Below are positions 8,249 through 16,187 of a stretch of DNA of 64,000 nt, in pieces. This DNA comes from ZC4RG30 sp035556135. Lineage in GTDB: Bacteria; Pseudomonadota; Gammaproteobacteria; Steroidobacterales; Steroidobacteraceae. How positions within the stretch are numbered: the stretch's first letter is position 1; the number at the start of each line of letters is the position of its first letter. The DNA is taken from positions 558,001 through 622,000 of the forward strand of contig DATMFO010000003.1 of NCBI GenBank assembly GCA_035556135.1. Reading direction: 5' to 3'. A program made the translations under genes and the position numbers. The notes beneath the pieces were generated by a model. That model did no database searches. It saw only the letters and a list, made by a program, of their open reading frames with translations, and was not told the origin of the DNA.

Positions 8249-8263
8249 CAATCGCGGTATCCT
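8249..8263 (+). promoter_or_regulatory. shared promoter-like element upstream of G8 gene 1
   Basis: CAATCGCG (8249-8256) followed by TATCCT (8258-8263), 95 bp before the start codon. The same CAATCGCG plus TATnCT block lies upstream of G8 gene 2 (13039-13052) and G8 gene 3 (16125-16139), while the surrounding leaders differ. No clear -35 is seen. It could be a -10 region with an adjoining regulator half-site. Confidence 0.45.
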
Positions 8264-8357
8264 CCAGCCTCAAGCGAAGGCTGTCACCGCCGACTGCGAG
8301 CGCGCCCAACCGGGCGCGGTGCCTTCCACAATTACGGATTGATGCGGGGTTGATGTC

Positions 8358-10928
8358 ATGAAAAAACCATTCCGGCCTATCCTTCTGGCTTTGCTGGTTC
8401 CGGCTGTCGCCGGCGTAGCCGCTCTGGTGCATGCGGCACAGCAACCGGGCGCATCGGCCACGACCATGCGCTGGTCCGATCCGGCCACCTGGCCGAACCG
8501 CAAGGTTCCGGCAGCGGGTGACAAGGTCACCATCGGCAAGGACAGGCAGGTGGTGCTCGACGTGAGTCCGCCCGCACTGGCCGGCTTGTCGATCGATGGC
8601 AAGCTCACCTTCTCCAATGATGCGGACCTGGAGCTGACCACCGAGTGGATCATGCTGCACGGTGAGCTGGAGATCGGCACCGAGGCACGCCCTCACACGC
8701 GCAAGGCCACCATCACCCTGACCGACAACGTGAAGGGCGAGGACGTGATGGCCGGCATGGGTGACCGCGGCATCATGATTTCCGGCGGCACGCTGAACCT
8801 GCATGGCGACCGGACCAATGCCTGGACCAAGCTGGCCGCCACGGCCAACGCCGGCGCCGCCTCGATCCAGGTGCTCAATGCCCAGGGTTGGCGCGTCGGT
8901 GACGAGATCGTTCTCGCATCGACCGACTACGATCCGCGCCAGGCCGAGCGCCGCACCATCACCGCGGTGAACGGCAATACGCTCACGCTCGACAGCAAGC
9001 TCGATTACATGCACTTCGGCAAGATCACCTTCGACGTCGACCAGCGCGGCGAAGTGGGCCTGCTGACGCGCAACATCAAGATCCAGGCTTCGGAAGATGC
9101 AGCGGAGTCCTTCTTCGGCGGCCACATCATGGCGATGCCATCGAGCACGATGAAGGTTTCGGGCGTCGAGCTGAACCGCATGGGCCAGAACCTCACGCTG
9201 GCGCGTTATCCCATCCACTGGCACCTGGTGGGCGACGCCAAGGGCCAGTACATCCGCAACGCGGCCATCCACGACACCTACAACCGTTGCGTGACCGTGC
9301 ACGGCACGAACTACCTGAGCATCGAGAACAACGTGACCTACAACACCGTGGGCCACTGCTTCTTCCTCGAGGACGGCATCGAGCACGGCAATGAATACGT
9401 GCGCAACCTGGCCATCCAGACCAAGTGCCACACGTCGAAGCCCTGCCAGCCCACCAACCTCGCCGCGGCCGGCGAATACACCGAGCCCCGCCAGGGGCTT
9501 GCCCAGAGTGGCCAGCGCTCCAAGGACGTGCTGCTGCCTTCGGACAACACCGTCGCCAGCTACTGGATCACCAACCCGGACAACGTCTATCGCGACAATG
9601 TGGCGGCCGGTTCGGATGCCAACGGCTTCTGGCTGTCGGTGCCGGAGCACCCGAACGGCCAGTTTGACGGAACGGAGATCAGCAAGAACACCTGGCCGCG
9701 CCGCACAGCATTCCGCGAGTTCAAGGGCAATGTGGCGCACTCGAACTATGACGGTTTCATGTTCGACCGCAACATCAACACCGACAACACCTTTGGCGTG
9801 ACCGGGAATTCCCACACTGCCCTCGAAAACCCTGGCGACCCGAACAGCAAGCCGAAGGTCACCGTGTTCGAGAACCTCACCACCTACAAGAACCGCAACG
9901 GCGGAATCTGGGGTCGCGGGTCGCTGCATCAGTTCAAGAACGTGAAGTTCGCGGACAACGCCATCGGCTTCACGCATGCGGCGGGCCCGGGGGGACTGGA
10001 CTACTCCTCGCAGGTGGTCGACTCGCTGTTCGTGGGCGAAACCGAGAACGTCGGCAACCCGCGCACGCCGGAGGAGAAGAAGTACGGCCGCAGCCTGCCG
10101 AAGCCGATGATCCCGGACTTCCCGATCCGCGGCTACGAGTACTACGACTACCGGCATGACGTGGTGAACACCACGTTCCGCAACTACCAGGACAACGCCA
10201 CGCGCAAGTCGGGAGCGATCTCGCACCTGCTCTACACCAGCTTCGGCGCCAGCTCCAACAACGCCATCGAGAAGGTGAAGTTCGAGAAGGCCAAGCCGGT
10301 GTACTACCCCCCGATGGAGCGCAAGTGGGGCAACGACAATGACGCGGGCAGCCTGGCGTACAAGACTGCCGCGTTCAAGGACCGCGACGGCTCGCTGGGG
10401 CTGGGGACCAACTCCTACGTGGTCATCCACGATGGCGTGCACGACAGCATCGCCGTGGACCCGGAGTCCTGCCAGATCAAGAAGGACTGGAACGCCGCGG
10501 TGTGCAAGGGCGATGGCGGGCGCATGAGCTTCATGAATGGCCGCGGCTTCGCCTTCGGTGGAATCAGTTCCGGTGCCGTGCCGGGAGGTGACCTGCCGCC
10601 GGTGATCCTCAGCCGCAAGGGCAAGGAGTTTTCCATCGGCGTGGGCACCAACATCCGGGCCAACACCGAGATGAAGGTCACGACGGAGCGCAGCACCATG
10701 GACCTGCACGTGATCGAGCTGGATGCCGGCTCGTGGGTGCTGCTGGAGATTCCGGGCTTCACCAAGGCTGCCGCGGGCGCCGAGGTGGGCAGCCTGGATG
10801 CCCTCCGCAAGGCCAGCGCCACCTCGTACTACAAGGGCGCGGGCACGCTATGGGTGAAGATCGTCTCCAGGGGGGATGACGAGCGCGGCGGCCATGCTGG
10901 CGGCGAACTCGTCCAGGTCAGCCGGTAG
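8358..10928 (+). CDS. secreted G8-domain / right-handed beta-helix protein, CEMIP-like (paralogue 1)
   Basis: An 856-residue exported protein with signal peptide (MKKPFRPILLALLVPAVAGV, cleavage near AHA/A). Residues about 38-160 form a G8 domain (RWSDPATWPNRKVPAAGD, LDVSPPALAGLSIDGKL, TEWIMLHGELEIGTE). A parallel beta-helix follows with the CEMIP/TMEM2-like blocks YPIHWHLVGDAKG (from residue 284), DTYNRCVTVHGT and GHCFFLEDGIE (from residue 332). A C-terminal beta domain (about 745-856) ends in VQVSR. Vertebrate CEMIP and TMEM2 depolymerise hyaluronan; activity of bacterial members is unproven. Conserved cysteines (CVTVHG, GHCFF, KCHTSKPC, CQIKKDWNAAVC) could form disulfides. The linker before the C-terminal domain is short here, unlike paralogues 2 and 3. 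Confidence 0.85.
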   Translation: MKKPFRPILLALLVPAVAGVAALVHAAQQPGASATTMRWSDPATWPNRKVPAAGDKVTIGKDRQVVLDVSPPALAGLSIDGKLTFSNDADLELTTEWIMLHGELEIGTEARPHTRKATITLTDNVKGEDVMAGMGDRGIMISGGTLNLHGDRTNAWTKLAATANAGAASIQVLNAQGWRVGDEIVLASTDYDPRQAERRTITAVNGNTLTLDSKLDYMHFGKITFDVDQRGEVGLLTRNIKIQASEDAAESFFGGHIMAMPSSTMKVSGVELNRMGQNLTLARYPIHWHLVGDAKGQYIRNAAIHDTYNRCVTVHGTNYLSIENNVTYNTVGHCFFLEDGIEHGNEYVRNLAIQTKCHTSKPCQPTNLAAAGEYTEPRQGLAQSGQRSKDVLLPSDNTVASYWITNPDNVYRDNVAAGSDANGFWLSVPEHPNGQFDGTEISKNTWPRRTAFREFKGNVAHSNYDGFMFDRNINTDNTFGVTGNSHTALENPGDPNSKPKVTVFENLTTYKNRNGGIWGRGSLHQFKNVKFADNAIGFTHAAGPGGLDYSSQVVDSLFVGETENVGNPRTPEEKKYGRSLPKPMIPDFPIRGYEYYDYRHDVVNTTFRNYQDNATRKSGAISHLLYTSFGASSNNAIEKVKFEKAKPVYYPPMERKWGNDNDAGSLAYKTAAFKDRDGSLGLGTNSYVVIHDGVHDSIAVDPESCQIKKDWNAAVCKGDGGRMSFMNGRGFAFGGISSGAVPGGDLPPVILSRKGKEFSIGVGTNIRANTEMKVTTERSTMDLHVIELDAGSWVLLEIPGFTKAAAGAEVGSLDALRKASATSYYKGAGTLWVKIVSRGDDERGGHAGGELVQVSR
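9006..9139 (+). repeat. 134-bp tract identical to 13770-13903 (paralogue 2)
   Basis: Base-for-base identity with the corresponding segment of paralogue 2, inside the beta-helix coding region (from the YMHFGKITF codons to the MAMP codons). Flanking sequence diverges at once at both ends, and paralogue 3 differs at several bases across the same tract. Confidence 0.85.
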
Positions 10929-10951
10929 CCAGCAGGCAGGAATGTGCATGG

Positions 10952-10969
10952 ACCGGCCGCCCGGCCGGT
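10952..10969 (+). terminator. hairpin after G8 gene 1
   Basis: ACCGGCCG (10952-10959) and CGGCCGGT (10962-10969) form a perfect 8-bp stem with a 2-base gap, 23 bp after the stop. No T tract follows, so it may be a weak terminator or a 3'-end stabiliser that allows transcription into the DUF4282 gene. Confidence 0.35.
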
Positions 10970-11054
10970 GCCATGATCAGACGGCGTCCCGGCCGCGAGG
11001 CTTTGCCCCGCGGCCGCATCCATCCTGAAGAACAACAAGCAAAAGGAACGCCCC

Positions 11055-11312
11055 ATGAGAGATATCCTCTTCTTCGACAACATGCTCACCCCCAAGGTGA
11101 TCACGCTGGTGTACTGGCTGCTGCTGGCCGCCGCGGTGGTCACGGGCATTGCCACCTGGTTCACCGGCTTCGGCGGCTTCACCTTCGGCCGCTTCCTGAC
11201 CGGCATCGCCATCATGATCGGCGGTGTGATCGGCGCCCGCATCTGGTGCGAACTGCTGATCGTGCTGTTCAAGATGAACGAGGCGCTGCAGGAGATCCGG
11301 CGCAAGCCCTGA
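11055..11312 (+). CDS. DUF4282 family small membrane protein
   Basis: An 85-residue inner-membrane protein with two predicted transmembrane helices (VITLVYWLLLAAAVVTGIA and FGRFLTGIAIMIGGVIGARI). It opens with the DUF4282 pattern (ILFFDNMLTPKVI) and ends with a cytoplasmic helix carrying LFKMNEALQEIRR. A strong AAAAGGA ribosome site precedes the ATG. Function of the family is unknown. It sits between G8 gene 1 and the UGSC-like gene on the same strand, 51 bp before the latter. Confidence 0.85.
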   Translation: MRDILFFDNMLTPKVITLVYWLLLAAAVVTGIATWFTGFGGFTFGRFLTGIAIMIGGVIGARIWCELLIVLFKMNEALQEIRRKP

Positions 11313-11363
11313 GAGTCGATGCGGTGGCTACAATGCCGGTCCCGGGAAAGAAGGACTGAAGCA

Positions 11364-12944
11364 ATGAACCGGCGCGCAATACTGGCAGCCCTGGTACTGG
11401 CATTCACCGCAATCAGCGACGCTGCCCAGGCGCAGTCGCAACCTGTCTACGCCGCGCTCGACCCGCGCGGCACCTTCCCCGCCGTGGAGCGCATTCCCCT
11501 CGCCCCCAGGCTGGCATCGCTTGGCGGCAAGCGCATCTACATCGTCATGTCCTGGCCCAGCGGCTCAGGTCTGGACCAGGTGGCCAGGGACATCGCCTCC
11601 TCGCTCGAGTCCCGCCACAAGGTGGCCAGGGCGGTGATCAAGAGCCGCAACACACGTTACTCCGAAGACGATCCCGCGCTCTGGCAGGAGATGAAGGAAG
11701 GCGCCGACGGCTTCCTCTACATCGGTGCGGCCTCCTCATCGACCACTTCCTATGTCTTCAAGTGGAGCTCCCACCTGGAGCACATGGGCATTCCCGGCGG
11801 CGCCGCCTATTTCGACGAACTGGAAAGCGTGCGCGAAACCACCGTGGCCCGCGAAGGCGCGCAGGTCCGCGCCACGGCGTTCTCCTACCCCATTGAGACC
11901 ATGGACAAGACGCGCTATGCCAGCGCGATCGAGCAGGCGATTGGCATGCTTACCGCACCGCTCACGGCGCCGGAGCGTGCGACGGGCACCATTCCACCGC
12001 CCCCACACCCCGATGTGGCCGCAACAGGCAGCCTCGAGCAGATCCAGCGCGTGTACTACGAAAAGGGCTTCACGGATGGCCTGCCCATCATTCCGCCCAC
12101 GCGCGAGTCGGTCGCCGCAATGCTGAAGGGCACCAGCCACTCGCCCGACGAGGTGGTCGCCGAAGCCTTCGTTCCCGAAGGGTTGCGTGTGACGGTGCGC
12201 CAGGTGGCAATCAATGCGGTAATGGCCGGCTGCCTGCCTGAACACCTGCCGGTGCTGCTGGCCACGATCGAGGCCTACCAGAAGTTCAACCTCAACTCGA
12301 TGCTGCGCTCCACCAACTCGTTCGCCTTCATGCAGGTGGTCAACGGACCCATCGCAAAGACACTCAAGATGAACTCCGGCGTCAATGCAGTGGGCCCGGG
12401 CAACCAGGCCAATGCCGTCATGGGTCGTGCGCTGCGCCTTTTCATCACCAACCTGGGTGGTGGCGCACCAGGCGTGAACATCATGGCGGTGATCGGCGCC
12501 AACGCGAACTACAGCTTCATGTTCGCCGAGAACGAGGCAGAGAGTCCCTGGGAACCCCTGGGCGTCACGCAGGGTTTCAGGAAGGAGGAAAGCACCCTAA
12601 CCTTCTTCAGTGGTGGCTGGGGCCATGCCGGCAACTACGGCCTCGGAACGGAACTGGCCGACGTACCGCCTGACCTGGCGCGCTTCCAGCTGCCCAATGG
12701 CGCCGTGCTGATCATTTCACCACCGCGCGCCGAAGAGCTCGCCCGCCAGGGAATGAGCAAGGACGATGTGCGCAGGTTCCTGCAGCAGAATGCGACCCGG
12801 CCGGCGCGCGGGACGGGCACGCCCACCCAGGCGTACCAGCCGGGCACCATTCATGTGGTCGTGGCCGGCGGCGATGCAGCCCCGATGATGCAGGCCTGGC
12901 ATATGTATCGCCCGCAGACGGTCTCGATCGACAAGTGGCGCTGA
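11364..12944 (+). CDS. secreted UGSC-like protein without the redox motif
   Basis: A 526-residue protein. The start at 11364 follows GAAGGAC and gives a signal peptide (MNRRAILAALVLAFTAISDA, cleavage near AQA). Residues about 35-195 resemble the UGSC domain (APRLASLGGKRI; GFLYIGAASSSTTS), but the (Sec/Cys)-Gly-Ser-Cys redox motif is replaced by Ser/Thr near residue 122. Residues about 225-500 match the domain commonly fused or adjacent to UGSC proteins: YYEKGFTDGLPIIPPTRES, INAVMAGCLPEHLPVLLA, VNGPIAKTLKMNSG, GPGNQANAVMGRALRL and ENEAESPWEPL. The biochemical role of this family is not established. Its place between two G8 genes suggests a shared pathway (inference). Confidence 0.72.
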   Translation: MNRRAILAALVLAFTAISDAAQAQSQPVYAALDPRGTFPAVERIPLAPRLASLGGKRIYIVMSWPSGSGLDQVARDIASSLESRHKVARAVIKSRNTRYSEDDPALWQEMKEGADGFLYIGAASSSTTSYVFKWSSHLEHMGIPGGAAYFDELESVRETTVAREGAQVRATAFSYPIETMDKTRYASAIEQAIGMLTAPLTAPERATGTIPPPPHPDVAATGSLEQIQRVYYEKGFTDGLPIIPPTRESVAAMLKGTSHSPDEVVAEAFVPEGLRVTVRQVAINAVMAGCLPEHLPVLLATIEAYQKFNLNSMLRSTNSFAFMQVVNGPIAKTLKMNSGVNAVGPGNQANAVMGRALRLFITNLGGGAPGVNIMAVIGANANYSFMFAENEAESPWEPLGVTQGFRKEESTLTFFSGGWGHAGNYGLGTELADVPPDLARFQLPNGAVLIISPPRAEELARQGMSKDDVRRFLQQNATRPARGTGTPTQAYQPGTIHVVVAGGDAAPMMQAWHMYRPQTVSIDKWR

Positions 12945-13038
12945 TAGCTGCCCCACGGCCTTTCCGCATTCTGAAAACCGGGGGAATTTGAAACGGGGCG
13001 TATCACCCGGCCAGCCGTCGGCGCTCCCCGCCGGCCGG

Positions 13039-13052
13039 CAATCGCGTATGCT
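13039..13052 (+). promoter_or_regulatory. shared promoter-like element upstream of G8 gene 2
   Basis: CAATCGCG (13039-13046) directly followed by TATGCT (13047-13052), 72 bp before the start codon of paralogue 2. Same block as at 8249-8263 and 16125-16139, with one base less between its parts. It makes independent transcription of G8 gene 2 likely. Confidence 0.45.
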
Positions 13053-13124
13053 CCGCCCTCAAAGAACCGGCCCCTGAGCCCGTCGCAACGGGGCCTTCTG
13101 ATCCACGCTCCGGGGGTTTGATCA

Positions 13125-16004
13125 ATGAGTAGGAAATATCGCTCAGTCCTTCTTGCATCACTTGTTCCAGCAGTACTGCTGGGCGGTGTGCTCTCTGTGG
13201 TCCAGGCGCAGAACGCCGGGCCGCAGGCCAGCCGCTGGTCCGATCCGGCCACCTGGCCAAACCGCAAGGTTCCCGCTGCAGGTGACAAGGTCACCATCGG
13301 CAAGGACAAGGAAGTGATCCTCGATGTCAGCCCGCCGGCACTCGGCGGCCTGTCGATCGACGGCAAGCTCACCTTCGCAGACAACGCCGACCTGGAGCTC
13401 ACCACCGAGTGGATCATGCTCCACGGCGAACTGGCCATCGGCACCGAGGCCAGGCCGCACACGCGCAAGGCCACCATCACTTTCACCGACAACGTGAAGG
13501 GCGAGGACGTGATGGCCGGCATGGGTGACCGCGGCATCATGATCTCCGGTGGCACGCTGAACCTGCACGGTGATCGCACGCACACCTGGACCAAGCTTGC
13601 CGCCACGGCAAATGCCGGCGCGAACCGCATCCAGGTGCTGGATGCCTCGGGCTGGCGCGTGGGTGACGAGGTTGTCCTCGCCTCGACGGACTACAACCCC
13701 CGCCAGGCCGAGCGTCGGATCATCTCCGCCATCAGCGGCAGCAACATCACGCTTGATCGCCCGCTGGAGTACATGCACTTCGGCAAGATCACCTTCGACG
13801 TCGACCAGCGCGGCGAAGTGGGCCTGCTGACGCGCAACATCAAGATCCAGGCTTCGGAAGATGCAGCGGAGTCCTTCTTCGGCGGCCACATCATGGCGAT
13901 GCCCTCGAGCAAGATGTTCATCGCCGGCGTCGAACTGCAGCGCATGGGCCAGAACCTGACCCTGGCGCGCTACCCGATCCACTGGCACCTCGTCGGCGAC
14001 GCCAAGGGCCAGTACATCAAGAATGCCGCCATCCACGACACGTACAACCGCTGCGTGACGGTCCACGGCACCAACTTCCTGCGCGTGGAAAACAACGTGA
14101 CCTACAACACCGTGGGCCACTGCTTCTTCCTCGAAGACGGCATCGAGCACGGCAACGAGTTCGTGAAGAACCTGGGCATCCAGACCAAGTGCCACACCAC
14201 CAAGCCCTGCGTGCCCACCAACCTGGCAGCTGCCGGCGAGAACCGCCCGGCGGGCAACAGCCAGGCCGCCGTGGCGAACGGCGTCGCGGGTGCCGAAGCC
14301 CTGATTCCCTCCGACAACACGGTGTCGACCTTCTGGGTCACCCACCCCGACAACACCTACATCGACAACGTGGCCGCCGGTTCCGACCAGATCGGCTTCT
14401 GGCTGGCCTTCCCCGAGCACCCGATCGGCCAGTTCGAAGGCACGGAGATCAGCAAGAACACCTGGCCGCGCCGGCTGCAGGTCCGCGAGTTCCGGGGCAA
14501 CACCGCCCACTCCAACTTCGACGGCATGATGTTCGACCGCGGCCCGAGCCCGACCGGTACCTTCAATGCGGGCGGCAACCCGCACATGGTGTACGAGAAC
14601 CCGGCCGAGAAGACCGGCCCGAAGGAATCGATCATCCGCGACTTCACCTCCTACAAGAACCGCAACGGCGGCATCTGGGCGCGCGGCGAGATGCACACGT
14701 TCCTCAACTACAAGTCCTCGGACAACGCCATCGGTTTCACGCATGCCTATCCGGGCATCCAGCCGGGCGGCGGCCTGTTCACCGTGCGCATGGCCAACGC
14801 GCTGTTCGTGGGTGAGTCGGAGAACGTCGGCAACCCAAGCACGCCGGAAGAGAAGAAGATCGGCCGCTCCGTGCCGAAGCCGGAGCTGCCGGACTTCCCG
14901 ATCCGCGGCTACGAGTACTACGACTACCTGCACACCGTGGAAGACACCACCTTCCGCAACTACCAGGACAACGCCGTGCGCAAGGCCGGCGCCCTGTCCT
15001 ACCTGCTGTTCACCAGCTTCCCGACCAGCTCGGAAAACTCCATCGAGCGCGTGAAGTTCATCAATGCCAAGCCGGCGCACTTCCCTGACCAGGAGCGCAA
15101 GTGGGGCAATGACAACGGCGGCAGTGGCGGCTGGCGCACTGCTGCGTTCAAGGACCGGGACGGCTCTGCCACCGGCATCAAGGGCGCCTACATCGTCAAC
15201 AACATCGGCCTGCTGGGCACCTTCGATGGCTGCCAGGTCAAGCCGACCTGGAACGCGGCGGTGTGCAACGGCGACATCGGCCGCATGACCGTCGGCGGCG
15301 GCGGTGGCGGCTTCGGGGGCTTTGGTGGTGGCCGCGGCGCAGGTCCTGGTGGTGCTCCCGGAGCTCCCGGTGCCGCTCCCCGCGGTGGCGCCCCCGGACC
15401 GGGTGCAGGCCCTGGTCGCGGCGCTCCTGGCGCTGGCGCACCGCTGGGCGCCGTCCCCGGCCCGGGTGCTGGTGGTCCCGGCGCAGGTGGGTTTGGTGGT
15501 GGTGCTCCCGGCGCCGGTGCCCCCGGCGCCGGTGCCCCCGGTGCGGGTGGTCCCGGTGCAGGTGGTCCCGGTGCAGGTGGTCCTGGCATCGGCGGACCGA
15601 GAGCGGGCGGCGCGCGCGCCGGTGGCGCCGCTGCGGCACCTCCCCAGCCGCCGGTGGTCCTCAGCCGCAAGGGCAAGGAATTCACCGTGAATGGCGAAAC
15701 AAATGTGATGGCCAACACCGAGATCAAGGTAATCACCGAAAGGACCGAGCTGCCCCTGAGCATCAACCAGCTGGATGCCGGCTCGTGGGTAGTCTTCGAA
15801 CTGCCCGGGTTCACCAAGGCGGCTTCGGGCACCGCAGTGGACAGCCTGAACGCGCTGCGCAAGGCCACGGCGACCTCTTACTACAAGGGCAAGGATGCGC
15901 TCTGGGTGAAACTGGTCTCCAACGGTCCCGGCAACGTCGCGGCCATTCCTGCCCGCGCCACCGGCGCCGTCGGCGGCCCGGTCAGCGTGCAGGTCAGTCG
16001 CTAG
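13125..16004 (+). CDS. secreted G8-domain / beta-helix protein, CEMIP-like (paralogue 2) with Gly/Ala/Pro linker
   Basis: A 959-residue paralogue of the protein at 8358-10928, closely similar from the G8 domain to the end of the beta-helix. Signal peptide MSRKYRSVLLASLVPAVLLG with cleavage near VQA/Q. It keeps YPIHWHLVGDAKG, DTYNRCVTVHGT and GHCFFLEDGIE. The difference is a roughly 118-residue low-complexity insert (about residues 723-842) rich in GAP, GAG and GGP units between the CxxxWNAAVC block and the C-terminal beta domain. It probably acts as a flexible spacer outside the cytoplasm. The C-terminus again ends VQVSR. Glycan substrate unknown; the hyaluronan link rests on family resemblance and on the glucuronate genes downstream. 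Confidence 0.85.
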   Translation: MSRKYRSVLLASLVPAVLLGGVLSVVQAQNAGPQASRWSDPATWPNRKVPAAGDKVTIGKDKEVILDVSPPALGGLSIDGKLTFADNADLELTTEWIMLHGELAIGTEARPHTRKATITFTDNVKGEDVMAGMGDRGIMISGGTLNLHGDRTHTWTKLAATANAGANRIQVLDASGWRVGDEVVLASTDYNPRQAERRIISAISGSNITLDRPLEYMHFGKITFDVDQRGEVGLLTRNIKIQASEDAAESFFGGHIMAMPSSKMFIAGVELQRMGQNLTLARYPIHWHLVGDAKGQYIKNAAIHDTYNRCVTVHGTNFLRVENNVTYNTVGHCFFLEDGIEHGNEFVKNLGIQTKCHTTKPCVPTNLAAAGENRPAGNSQAAVANGVAGAEALIPSDNTVSTFWVTHPDNTYIDNVAAGSDQIGFWLAFPEHPIGQFEGTEISKNTWPRRLQVREFRGNTAHSNFDGMMFDRGPSPTGTFNAGGNPHMVYENPAEKTGPKESIIRDFTSYKNRNGGIWARGEMHTFLNYKSSDNAIGFTHAYPGIQPGGGLFTVRMANALFVGESENVGNPSTPEEKKIGRSVPKPELPDFPIRGYEYYDYLHTVEDTTFRNYQDNAVRKAGALSYLLFTSFPTSSENSIERVKFINAKPAHFPDQERKWGNDNGGSGGWRTAAFKDRDGSATGIKGAYIVNNIGLLGTFDGCQVKPTWNAAVCNGDIGRMTVGGGGGGFGGFGGGRGAGPGGAPGAPGAAPRGGAPGPGAGPGRGAPGAGAPLGAVPGPGAGGPGAGGFGGGAPGAGAPGAGAPGAGGPGAGGPGAGGPGIGGPRAGGARAGGAAAAPPQPPVVLSRKGKEFTVNGETNVMANTEIKVITERTELPLSINQLDAGSWVVFELPGFTKAASGTAVDSLNALRKATATSYYKGKDALWVKLVSNGPGNVAAIPARATGAVGGPVSVQVSR
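13770..13903 (+). repeat. 134-bp tract identical to 9006-9139 (paralogue 1)
   Basis: Second copy of the identical tract shared with G8 gene 1. The sharp boundaries suggest gene conversion between paralogues rather than uniform divergence since duplication. Confidence 0.85.
15486..15590 (+). repeat. Gly-Ala-Pro coding minisatellite
   Basis: Tandem units of about 15 bp in frame within G8 gene 2: GGTGGTCCCGGTGCA occurs exactly at 15546-15560 and 15561-15575, with degenerate copies on both sides (for example GCCCCCGGCGCCGGT upstream). Units encode GGPGA and APGAG pentapeptides. Copy-number change would alter linker length without shifting the frame. Confidence 0.8.
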
Positions 16005-16024
16005 GCTGATCCCGCTGCGCGAAC

Positions 16025-16058
16025 AAGGCCCCCGGCCCTGAGGTCGGGGGCCTTTTTT
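16025..16058 (+). terminator. Rho-independent terminator after G8 gene 2
   Basis: AAGGCCCCCGGCC (16025-16037) pairs with GGTCGGGGGCCTT (16042-16054), 13 bp with one G-T pair and a 4-base loop, followed by TTTTTT (16053-16058). This is the strongest intrinsic terminator I see in the window. Confidence 0.9.
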
Positions 16059-16124
16059 ATTGGCGCACACATGCCGAATTTCGAAATCCGCGCTGCCCGG
16101 CCCTGCCAATATCCGGTCGCTGGG

Positions 16125-16139
16125 CAATCGCGCTATCCT
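16125..16139 (+). promoter_or_regulatory. shared promoter-like element upstream of G8 gene 3
   Basis: CAATCGCG (16125-16132) then TATCCT (16134-16139), 49 bp before the start of paralogue 3 and just after the terminator of paralogue 2. It may drive G8 gene 3 and, by read-through, the glucuronate genes. Confidence 0.45.
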
Positions 16140-16187
16140 CTGGCGCTGAAGATTCGGGGTCAATAAACAAGTTCGGGGGTCGTCACC

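Noticed and set aside
15295..15650. Repeat array considered as CRISPR or as a mobile element end
   Set aside because: Units are in-frame Gly/Ala/Pro codons of about 15 bp without unique spacers or inverted ends; it is a coding minisatellite.
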